A DNA stretch of 45,895 nucleotides, taken from positions 1-45,895 of the forward strand of contig CALVIC010000010.1 of the NCBI GenBank assembly GCA_944329365.1, written 5' to 3'. The notes under the pieces are model-generated. The model searched no databases. It had not been told where the DNA came from and saw nothing but the letters and a program-made list of their open reading frames with translations. Origin of the DNA: an uncultured Bacilli bacterium. Lineage in GTDB: Bacteria > Bacillota_I > Bacilli_A > RF39 > UBA660. The position numbers and the translations under genes were made by a program. Below, in pieces: positions 39,335-45,895 of this stretch (position 1 is its first letter; the number at the start of each line of letters is the position of its first letter).

Positions 39335-39964
39335 ATGAAAAACAAATTAATTATTTTTGCAGTATTAATTTTAAGTTTATTTATGATTCCAGGCAATCTA
39401 GTTAAAGCTGACGACAAGTTGTTTGACGTTGCCATAACTGGAATTACTAGCCGAAAAGTAATCGGTAGTGCCTCTAATCGTGAAGATCCAAGCTTTACCG
39501 ATGATACTGCAACATTTAAAACCAATTTAACCTTACCGGGTGACTCCATGACATACGAAATTACTGTTCGAAATCGTGGAAGTATCGAAGCTATTTTAAA
39601 CCAAATAAGTACCACTGAAACAGAAAATCCAGCTATCATCTTTAGCTATTCTGGAATATCTGAAGGTGACACTCTAAGTCCAGGCGCCGAAACAAAATTC
39701 GAGGTCACTGTCACATATAACAGTGAAACGACAACTCAGCCGGCCAATTTGGCCAGTGATTTAACGATAGCTTTAAATTACGAACAAAATGGTGAAGCCC
39801 CAATCGTTACTCCTCCAGGAGGCATGGTTGACTTAGGTGGCGATGTCAAAGTACCTGCAACCTCTGCTTATGCCTCAATTACCGTTATTCTTTTAGGACT
39901 GCTTTGTATAATCGTTTCAATAATAGTTACAAAGCGTATGACAGAATCTAAAGAGGAAAACTAA
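39335..39964 (+). CDS. Cell-surface protein with Ig-like domain and C-terminal anchor
   Basis: A 209-residue protein. Residues 1-27 are a signal peptide (basic start, hydrophobic core, cleavage near VKADD). The middle is a beta-sandwich resembling DUF11/camelysin-type Ig domains (LPGDSMTYEITVRNRGSIEA, LSPGAETKFEVTVTYN). The end is VPATSAYA, a hydrophobic helix and a basic tail, the layout of a sorting signal but without LPxTG. It may be sortase-anchored by a variant motif or simply membrane-anchored. GAGGAGA fixes the start. Own promoter and terminator. No sortase in the window. Confidence 0.7.
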   Translation: MKNKLIIFAVLILSLFMIPGNLVKADDKLFDVAITGITSRKVIGSASNREDPSFTDDTATFKTNLTLPGDSMTYEITVRNRGSIEAILNQISTTETENPAIIFSYSGISEGDTLSPGAETKFEVTVTYNSETTTQPANLASDLTIALNYEQNGEAPIVTPPGGMVDLGGDVKVPATSAYASITVILLGLLCIIVSIIVTKRMTESKEEN

Positions 39965-39988
39965 AAAGAGTTAAAAAACTCTTTTTTT
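39963..39988 (+). terminator. Intrinsic terminator after surface protein gene
   Basis: AAAAGAGTT pairs with AACTCTTTT around AAAA, followed by T's. Confidence 0.92.
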
Positions 39989-40040
39989 CATTTAAAAAAA
40001 GGAAATCTAAGAAAAACATAGTATAATTATATTAGAAAGC

Positions 40041-40142
40041 AAAAAAAGAGATAGTCCCCCCTGAAGGACTACCTCAAATAAAAGAATAAAAAGGGGCTGG
40101 CTAGTTTACACTAGCGCCAATCCAACATAAATTGAATTGGTG
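40041..40142 (-). ncRNA. Candidate minus-strand small RNA between surface protein gene and recG
   Basis: From a strong promoter (see 40149-40176), the minus strand shows three hairpins: CCAATTC.../GGATTGG, then GGCGCTAG/CTAGCC with T5 (first terminator, near 40088-40118), then GAGGTAGTCC/GGACTATCTC with T7 (second terminator, 40041-40075). The loop of the last hairpin exposes TTCAGGGG. No open frame of useful size exists on this strand. Two product sizes are expected, about 50 and 100 bases. It lies antisense to the recG leader region. Confidence 0.6.
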
Positions 40143-40148
40143 ATATAT

Positions 40149-40176
40149 ATAATATCAGAAAAAAAATATATGTCAA
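40149..40176 (-). promoter_or_regulatory. Promoter of the minus-strand small RNA
   Basis: On the minus strand: TTGACA (40176-40171, perfect), 16 bases, TATTAT (40154-40149). Confidence 0.65.
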
Positions 40177-40212
40177 TATATTTTTAAAATTTTTTAAAAA
40201 AAGGAGAAAAAT

Positions 40213-42195
40213 ATGCAACTAAGTCAAATAAAAGGAATAGGTCTTAGTAGTGAAAAACATTTAAATGAACTTGGAATATACACAGCTGAAGACCTAATAG
40301 AATACTACCCATTTAAATATGAAATACTCGAAAACACCGATCATCAAACCATCAAAGACGGCGACAAAGTAGTTATTGGCGGAATATGCGAAAATAAACC
40401 AAACGTCTTTCATTTTAATCGCAAACTAAATAAAATGTCATTTCGCCTAAACACTGGAGATTTCATCACTAACGTCACTATATTTAATCGGGCCTTTCTC
40501 AAGACCAAAATTGATATTGGAACCGTTTTAACTGTTGTTGGTAAATACGATCAAAAACACAACCTTATTACCGCTAGTAACCTGAAATTTGGAATTCTTA
40601 CCAAGCCAGAAATAACTCCAGTTTATCATGCTTCTTTTAAAATAAATTCATCTAAGATTGCCAAATTTATCGCTAGTGCCTTAAAAACTACAAAAGTAAA
40701 ATCTCTAATTCCAAATTATCTAAGTGAAAAATATCATTTCATCTCCAAAGAAGAAGCCGTAAAAATAGTTCATCATCCAAACAGTAAACAAGAATTAGAT
40801 AAAGCCCTAACTGTTTTAAAATACGAAGAAATATTTGAATTCATGTTTAAGATCGAGCATCTTAAGAACCTAAAACAAAAAGAAGGAGGTATTCAAAGAA
40901 ACCTCGACACCACAAAAATCTATGAATTTATAAATAACCTGCCATTTAAATTGACCAAAGATCAATTGACAGCTGCTAAAGAAATAACTGAAGATATGAT
41001 GAGTCCTTACCGAATGAATAGATTACTTCAAGGAGACGTCGGAAGCGGCAAAACGATAGTTGCCGTAATCAGCTTGTATTTAAACTATCTCTCCGGTTAC
41101 CAAGGTGCCTTAATGGCCCCAACAGAAATTCTTGCCCAGCAGCACTATAATACGATAACTAAACTCCTTCCTAATTTAAATATCGTTCTACTTACTGGTA
41201 AGTTAAAATCAAAAGAAAAAAGAGAAGCAAAAGAACTAATCTCTTCTGGCAAAGCAAACATCATAATTGGAACACATGCCCTTATAAGTGAAGATGTAAC
41301 ATATCAAAATCTCGGATTAGTTATCACTGATGAGCAGCACCGTTTTGGTGTAAACCAAAGAAGTAATTTAAGAAACAAAGGAAAAAGTCCAGACATCTTA
41401 TACATGAGCGCGACCCCAATTCCCAGAACCTACGCTTTAACCCTTTATGGCGACATGGATATAACTAGTATTAAAACTATGCCAAAGGGCCGAAAACCAG
41501 TCAAAACCTATTTAAAAAGTGAAAAACAAATAACTGAAGTTTTATATATGATTCTAGATGAAATAAAAAAAGGTCACCAAATCTATATTGTCGCCCCGCT
41601 AATCGAAGAAAGTGACAAAATAGATTTAGAAAACGTTTATAAATTAGAAGAAAAGTTTACTAAAGCCTTTGGCAAAATCTGCAAAATAGGTCTTATGCAT
41701 GGCAAACTCAGTAATGAGGAAAAAGATCAAGTGATGAATGACTTTAAAGAAGGGAAAACCAAAATTTTAATAAGTACAACTGTTATTGAAGTCGGCGTCG
41801 ATGTTCCTAAAGCGACGATGATTATCATCTTCGATAGTTATCGCTTTGGACTTTCAGCACTCCATCAATTAAGAGGGCGAGTAGGGCGTAATGATTTAGA
41901 CTCTTACTGCATACTTATCAGCGATAGAGAAACCAAAAGACTTGAAGTTTTAACCAAGACAAATGACGGTTTTAAAATAAGTGAAGAAGACTTTAAACTT
42001 CGTGGCGGCGGTGAAATATTTGGCCTAAGACAAAGTGGTGACATGAACTTTAAACTAGCTGATATAAAAAACGATTATAATATGCTTGTTAAAGTCAAAG
42101 AAGATGCTGAAAACTTTGTAAAATCAAAGAAATATTTAGAACCCGAAAATAAAGAAATAACTGAAAAACTTTGCGGTAATGAAGGTCTTGATTAA
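40213..42195 (+). CDS. recG: ATP-dependent DNA helicase RecG
   Basis: A 660-residue protein, normal length. The N-terminal wedge/OB domain is followed by Walker A GDVGSGKT, APTEILAQQHY, DEQHRFGVNQRS (motif II), YMSATPIPRTYALTLYGDMD, TTVIEVGVDVPKAT and HQLRGRVGRND (motif VI). RecG reverses stalled forks and processes Holliday junctions. AAGGAG sits 7 bases before ATG. It is a single gene in this window. Opposite-strand small RNA and a downstream small RNA gene flank it. A weak hairpin (CTTGA.../TTTTTTTCAAG) may end its transcript near 42235. Confidence 0.95.
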   Translation: MQLSQIKGIGLSSEKHLNELGIYTAEDLIEYYPFKYEILENTDHQTIKDGDKVVIGGICENKPNVFHFNRKLNKMSFRLNTGDFITNVTIFNRAFLKTKIDIGTVLTVVGKYDQKHNLITASNLKFGILTKPEITPVYHASFKINSSKIAKFIASALKTTKVKSLIPNYLSEKYHFISKEEAVKIVHHPNSKQELDKALTVLKYEEIFEFMFKIEHLKNLKQKEGGIQRNLDTTKIYEFINNLPFKLTKDQLTAAKEITEDMMSPYRMNRLLQGDVGSGKTIVAVISLYLNYLSGYQGALMAPTEILAQQHYNTITKLLPNLNIVLLTGKLKSKEKREAKELISSGKANIIIGTHALISEDVTYQNLGLVITDEQHRFGVNQRSNLRNKGKSPDILYMSATPIPRTYALTLYGDMDITSIKTMPKGRKPVKTYLKSEKQITEVLYMILDEIKKGHQIYIVAPLIEESDKIDLENVYKLEEKFTKAFGKICKIGLMHGKLSNEEKDQVMNDFKEGKTKILISTTVIEVGVDVPKATMIIIFDSYRFGLSALHQLRGRVGRNDLDSYCILISDRETKRLEVLTKTNDGFKISEEDFKLRGGGEIFGLRQSGDMNFKLADIKNDYNMLVKVKEDAENFVKSKKYLEPENKEITEKLCGNEGLD

Positions 42196-42231
42196 AAAGT
42201 GTCAAAAATACAAAAAACTGTTTTTTTCAAG

Positions 42232-42260
42232 TTGACTTTACTCATAAAATTTCGTATACT
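42232..42260 (+). promoter_or_regulatory. Promoter of small RNA downstream of recG
   Basis: TTGACT (42232-42237), 17 bases, TATACT (42255-42260): near consensus, with no open frame behind it. Confidence 0.8.
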
Positions 42261-42266
42261 TTTTAT

Positions 42267-42362
42267 AGCATAGGCACTCCGGCCTATGCAAGCTGCTTAC
42301 GCTTTTAAAGTGAGTAGCTAACCAAACCCCCTGAAGAGCCGAGAAATCGGCTCACTTTTTGT
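42267..42362 (+). ncRNA. Candidate structured small RNA (about 95 bases)
   Basis: Behind a strong promoter come three hairpins and no reading frame. (1) GCATAGGC/GCCTATGC with loop ACTCCG. (2) AGCTGCTTAC/GTGAGTAGCT, ten pairs with two G-U. Then a single-stranded CCAAACCCCCTGAA. (3) GAGCCGA/TCGGCTC with a GAAA tetraloop and T5, an ideal terminator. Compact size and G-U compensated stems argue for a real RNA gene. It matches none of tmRNA, RNase P RNA, 6S or SRP RNA as I know them. An attenuator for the 42555 gene is less likely because that gene has its own promoter. Confidence 0.7.
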
Positions 42363-42419
42363 TTTAAGTCAGTATTTATAAGGGTTTGTAAGGCGTTTGT
42401 TGATTTCTTGAAAATTCTT

Positions 42420-42436
42420 GGGAACAAATGGGGAAC
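42420..42436. repeat. Tandem GGGAAC pair
   Basis: GGGAAC at 42420-42425 and again at 42431-42436, 11 bases apart. Repeats of this kind are often seen near the ends of elements moved by tyrosine recombinases, and a truncated recombinase gene lies 3 kb away. Too short to be certain. Confidence 0.3.
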
Positions 42437-42464
42437 GAATTTTGTTAAAATTGAAGTGAATCTA

Positions 42465-42533
42465 CTGACATTTTAAGGTAAAAGTAGTATAATAAAATCA
42501 TAATAAATCTACACAATTATAGTGTAGTTTTTT
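42465..42533 (+). promoter_or_regulatory. Promoter and leader terminator of the 938-residue protein gene
   Basis: CTGACA (42465-42470), 17 bases, TATAAT (42488-42493). About 15 bases after the -10, CTACAC (42509-42514) pairs with GTGTAG (42522-42527) and T6 follows: an intrinsic terminator inside the leader, before AAGGAGG. Most transcripts should stop here unless something relieves it. Confidence 0.7.
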
Positions 42534-42554
42534 CTTTTATAAGGAGGATAATAT

Positions 42555-45371
42555 ATGTCTGAAAAAATTAAAAAAGCAAAAGAACAAATGTTGAAAGAGT
42601 ATTTATCATCTCAGCTGATATATGTAGAATATACATCTTATATTGAAAATAAAGTAAAAAATATTCTTATTGAAAACGGGATAAAATATCAGTCTTTAAG
42701 TAGTCGTGTTAAATCTTATGACTCATTGGAAAATAAGTTGACTGAAAAAATAATAAATGGCGTTTGTAAAGATATAAAGAAGATAAATGATCTTAGTGGT
42801 GTAAGAGTTATTTTTTATGATGAAGAAGAATTAAAAAAATTTAATAGTATTATCTATGATGAATTTAATGTTAAATCATATAGACCATCAGAAGACATTA
42901 TGGAGTATGATGGCATTAACATAACTGTTTCGTTAAAAAAGTATTTTAATAAATTTAAAGGATTATTATGTGAAATACAATTGACGACATTGTTATCTCA
43001 TGCCATGAATGAATTTGGACATAATATAATTTATAAAGACATAGATGAATTACAATCAAAAGATGGTAAAGAATACGACAAAATCAAGAATACATTTGAA
43101 AACGTTAGGAAAGATATATTGAAGATAATGGCTAGTCTAGAATTTATTAATAGGCGTGTATATAGCATTAAAACTGGGGCTAAAAATATAGAAATATTAT
43201 TAGGTGAAGATTTTAACGAGAGATTAAAGTCGGTTAAATCTTTAAATGAGTTAGAAGAAATAATCAATAAGATGATCGAGGTTATTCCATTAGTTAATGA
43301 ATATGAGGAAAAATACAAAAAAATATATGATTCTGGAATAATATACTCGATAGTTAAAAAGTTTGGTGAATTACCTGCTGAATCTGCTAAATTATTAAAT
43401 TATGATACATATGAATACAAATATGGTAAACTGTTAGAATTTTTGCAAAGTTATAAATACTTATGGATTGATGATTTTAAAAGTATAATTTCCATTTTAT
43501 ATATGATATCAGTAGATAATAATATAATAGAAAAGTTTGATAAATTTATAGAGAATTTAGTGATTTCTGATAAAGTTGATTCAAATAGAGGTTTTGCCAA
43601 CTATAATATCCATGAGATAGTTTATTCAACTATATTTGATAAAGATTTAGATGATTATGTCAGAATAAAACTAGCTGAATACTTTTGCGATATAAATTAC
43701 AATTACTGCGAAGAAGTAGGGATGAATAAAATATCTTTTATAAGTAATAAGGTAAACCCTAACGAAAATTATAAAGATAAAATATATAAGGCAATAAAAG
43801 TAATATTTGATATTTTCTTTACTCGACATTCTAAGAATGCATTGCATGCATTAATTAATATTAATTGTGATTTAGAAAGAAATACAGATATATTTGACTA
43901 TAATCCAATATATGAGTTATTTTATGATAATTATGATGAAATTGATGTATATAGCAAAAATGAATTATATAAGTCTGTAAGTGCTTGGAAAAATACAAAA
44001 CTAAAAAATAGCAAATTCTATAAAAAATTAAAGAAAGATAAAATTCAAAATATATATGCAATGCTATTTAACTTTTTTATTGATGAAATACCAGGAGCAA
44101 AGTATTCTGAAAAAGAAGAATTTAGAACTAATTACTTAAATGAATATATTAAAAACTTTAATGACGGTAACGTTAAAGAAATTATAGCTATACTAAATAC
44201 AATGGACAATGAAGATATTAATAATTTGAATGTTTATAATGCCGGAAGATTTTTAATTGATATAGGATCGTTAGAAAAATATGGCAAGGAAATAATTGAA
44301 ATAAAGTGGAATGAATTCATATTACTCGGAATAATAAAAAAAGATAAGAACTACCAATTTACAATAGACAATGAGAGTAAAGCAGAAAAAATTATTGAGG
44401 CGATGCTTCGAGCAGGAAATATAGATCTAAATATTATAAATAAATTAATAGCATTTTCTGAAAAAACTAAAAGCGAAAATTTGGAAATTAGGATAGTAAA
44501 ACTTATATTTAATAACATTGATTTAGTAATTAATAAAGAACATAAAGATTATGCACTAAATATAATAAAAAAATATAATAGTATTACTAAGGGAATCATG
44601 GGTGAAATATTATATAACCCCCATACTGAGAAAAAGATTATAGAAGAATATAACTATACTGAAATTTGTATATTGTTAGAAAATTTTAGATATAGTGAAT
44701 TTAATAGGTTAGACGAGTTCTTCTTAAACGACTTGTTTGAAAAATATCCCGAAGATTTAAGAAATCTACTTAAGCAAAGAATAAAAGATAATCCAAATAG
44801 CAATTTATACAATTCATACAGTCATATTAATCTAACAGGTAGTTCTAATTATAATGAAGAAAAATATAATAATTTAAAACTTTGTATGGAATTGTTAAAA
44901 GCAAATGATTATTATAAAATTTCTAATTATATACATTACTTAATTGGCGAATATAATGATGAATTAGGTGATGATGTACTTGAGTATTTAAAAGAAAATG
45001 ATAATTATGATAGTTATACAAAAGTAATTGATTTATGCAGATTATTTGATGTTTCATTATCTTGCTGGAAAATATACGAATATATAATATCAAAAATTGA
45101 TTCCAATGATAAATTATTAAATGAAATCGACTGCCTTTTATTCAATACTGGAGTTGTTACAGGAGAATATGGTATTGCAAATTCTTTTAACGAAAAATAT
45201 ATGTTTTTTAAAGGCCTAAAATCAAAAAATAAAAAAGTTAAGGAATTTGTAAATAAGGAAATCGTGAGATTTAAAATATTATATCAAGATGAAAAAAATA
45301 AAAGAGATAAGGATAGAATAATAAAAGAAACTAAATACAATCTTGAAAACAAAAATACCGATGAAAACTAA
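42555..45371 (+). CDS. Large RelA/SpoT-like nucleotidyltransferase protein with long helical C-terminus
   Basis: A 938-residue soluble protein. Residues about 40-165 carry the RelA/SpoT synthetase pattern: SSRVKSYDSLENKL, INDLSGVRVIFYDEEE (D79, R84), LLCEIQLTTLLSHAMNEFGH (E140, H149, H156) and IIYKD. The metal-binding Asp and catalytic Glu are present; the Tyr-x-Ser-x-His segment of ppGpp synthetases is replaced by GINITVSLKK, so the product may not be ppGpp. No HD hydrolase, TGS or ACT domain follows. The remaining ~750 residues look like tandem helices (HEAT-like) rich in Asn/Ile/Tyr. AAGGAGG lies 9 bases before ATG. The gene is alone, attenuated, and beside a recombinase remnant, as for defence or abortive-infection genes; this role is inference. 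Confidence 0.7.
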   Translation: MSEKIKKAKEQMLKEYLSSQLIYVEYTSYIENKVKNILIENGIKYQSLSSRVKSYDSLENKLTEKIINGVCKDIKKINDLSGVRVIFYDEEELKKFNSIIYDEFNVKSYRPSEDIMEYDGINITVSLKKYFNKFKGLLCEIQLTTLLSHAMNEFGHNIIYKDIDELQSKDGKEYDKIKNTFENVRKDILKIMASLEFINRRVYSIKTGAKNIEILLGEDFNERLKSVKSLNELEEIINKMIEVIPLVNEYEEKYKKIYDSGIIYSIVKKFGELPAESAKLLNYDTYEYKYGKLLEFLQSYKYLWIDDFKSIISILYMISVDNNIIEKFDKFIENLVISDKVDSNRGFANYNIHEIVYSTIFDKDLDDYVRIKLAEYFCDINYNYCEEVGMNKISFISNKVNPNENYKDKIYKAIKVIFDIFFTRHSKNALHALININCDLERNTDIFDYNPIYELFYDNYDEIDVYSKNELYKSVSAWKNTKLKNSKFYKKLKKDKIQNIYAMLFNFFIDEIPGAKYSEKEEFRTNYLNEYIKNFNDGNVKEIIAILNTMDNEDINNLNVYNAGRFLIDIGSLEKYGKEIIEIKWNEFILLGIIKKDKNYQFTIDNESKAEKIIEAMLRAGNIDLNIINKLIAFSEKTKSENLEIRIVKLIFNNIDLVINKEHKDYALNIIKKYNSITKGIMGEILYNPHTEKKIIEEYNYTEICILLENFRYSEFNRLDEFFLNDLFEKYPEDLRNLLKQRIKDNPNSNLYNSYSHINLTGSSNYNEEKYNNLKLCMELLKANDYYKISNYIHYLIGEYNDELGDDVLEYLKENDNYDSYTKVIDLCRLFDVSLSCWKIYEYIISKIDSNDKLLNEIDCLLFNTGVVTGEYGIANSFNEKYMFFKGLKSKNKKVKEFVNKEIVRFKILYQDEKNKRDKDRIIKETKYNLENKNTDEN

Positions 45372-45790
45372 TCATCGGTTTTGTTATCTTCTAAAGTATC
45401 TATAACATTTATTATTTCATCTAAAGTACTAATGAATAAATGTGAATAAGTTTTTAATGTTTCTTCTATTTTAGTATGTCCTAAATATTTAGCAACTACC
45501 TGAATGTTAGCACCTTTATTAATTAACAGTGATGCACAGGAATGTCTAAAATCATGAATTCTAATAATCTTTAAACCTGCAAGTGTAGCTAGTTTAGTTC
45601 TTCTAAGATATATATTAGAATCAGCTATAGGTTTAGCATCAGAAACCACAAAGAAGTCATCATTAAATCCATAGTAGTCTTTTTTATCCTGCTCATAGAG
45701 CATTTTAAGGTCATTTAACAAGACTTTGGTAATAGGAACTATTCTTCTACTGTCTCTTGTCTTAGTATCTGAAAATTCGAATACATACAG
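45368..45790 (-). pseudogene. Tyrosine recombinase/integrase, C-terminal part only
   Basis: The minus-strand frame reads FEFSDTKTRDSRRIVPITKV, then HDFRHSCASLLINKG (His-x-x-Arg box) and KYLGHTKIEETLKTYSHL (Leu-Gly-His and the nucleophile Tyr). These are the last ~140 residues of a phage/ICE-type integrase of about 380. The frame closes at a TAA (45793-45791), exactly where the DNA turns into unrelated plus-strand coding sequence, so the N-terminal half was cut off. The arm-binding domain and first catalytic Arg are missing. Its stop overlaps the end of the 938-residue gene by four bases. Confidence 0.85.
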
Positions 45791-45895
45791 TTAAAACTTG
45801 GAAAAGAAAATTTGTAAATCATCCTGAATTATATCCTAATGCAGGTGTTGGCAGTGGTAGCCCCAAAGAAAAAGATTTAACCAAAGAAGATTATA
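45766..45895 (+). CDS. Start of a phage-like gene, possibly terminase small subunit (cut by window)
   Basis: The frame is open from 45766 to the window end and reads HTVKTWKRKFVNHPELYPNA, then a Gly/Ser-rich GVGSGSPKEKD. Val-Lys-x-Trp-Lys followed by a Gly/Pro/Lys linker is typical after the recognition helix of phage terminase small subunits. No start codon is visible, so the beginning was probably lost at the junction with the integrase remnant. Tentative. Confidence 0.3.

Noticed and set aside
42267-42362. tracrRNA, tmRNA, SRP RNA or a known riboswitch
   Set aside because: No Cas9 gene or repeats are nearby, there is no tag reading frame or tRNA-like end, and none of the conserved core segments of these RNAs that I know is present.
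1-45895. CRISPR array or insertion sequence
   Set aside because: No regularly spaced direct repeats and no transposase reading were seen on either strand; the Cas4-like domain at 28027 belongs to DUF2779, not to a cas locus.

Overview
The window is low-GC, AT-skewed bacterial DNA with strong AGGAGG ribosome sites and TTGACA/TATAAT promoters. TGA is used as a normal stop (for example at the ends of prkC and rsgA). The core genes (SpoVS, SufU/SufB, PASTA kinase PrkC with PrpC, RsgA, SecG, RpoZ, pyruvate:ferredoxin oxidoreductase) fit an anaerobic Bacillota. My guess, from gene content only, is an uncultured gut Bacilli relative of the Erysipelotrichia/RF39 type.

Layout. 1-3.2 kb: an APH-like kinase (cut by the window edge), a DEDD exonuclease with BRCT domain, then two decaying genes (LysR regulator, short-chain dehydrogenase) and an intact flavodoxin. 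3.8-4.1 kb: a compact locus that looks like a type I toxin-antitoxin pair, with a 25-residue hydrophobic peptide and a converging antisense RNA. 4.2-9.0 kb: small membrane and accessory genes (VanZ-like, XRE-TM regulator, deoxyribosyltransferase-like, a frameshifted hydrolase) whose + strand is G/T-rich, unlike the A/C-rich flanks. 9.0-9.9 kb: gene graveyard (GNAT and peptidase S51 remnants). 10-12 kb: a small HTH-like protein and a DUF2828 VWA protein behind a structured, T-box-like leader.

12.0-18.1 kb: accessory island with decayed genes (two copies of one small gene family, a coiled-coil remnant perhaps from a mobilization protein), a minus-strand two-gene operon, and an intact plus-strand pair whose 699-residue product carries a divergent GH10-like glycosidase domain but has no signal peptide and ends in a membrane anchor. 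18.0-20.9 kb: two tRNA-Gly genes (CCC and TCC anticodons) bracket a DUF2974 lipase-like gene and three tandem paralogues of an unknown family. Downstream of each tRNA lies an inverted tRNA-Gly-like fragment.

21-42.2 kb: mostly housekeeping genes: SpoVS, SufU-SufB, SSB, a divergent XRE pair, pyrimidine-nucleoside phosphorylase, a Cas4-like/DEDD protein (DUF2779), rpoZ, secG, then the tightly coupled run rlmN-prpC-prkC-rsgA-rpe-pilin-nifJ, a surface protein, and recG. recG is flanked by two probable small RNAs on opposite strands that share a 10-nt complementary segment in loop or single-stranded positions. 42.4-45.9 kb: a second accessory segment with a 938-residue protein (RelA/SpoT-like nucleotidyltransferase domain plus a long helical C-terminus) behind an attenuator-like leader, followed by a truncated tyrosine recombinase that abuts phage-like sequence.

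Most interesting targets: the 938-residue RelA/SpoT-helical protein, the type I toxin-antitoxin candidate, the intracellular GH10-like protein, the DUF2828 gene with its structured leader, and the two facing small RNAs.
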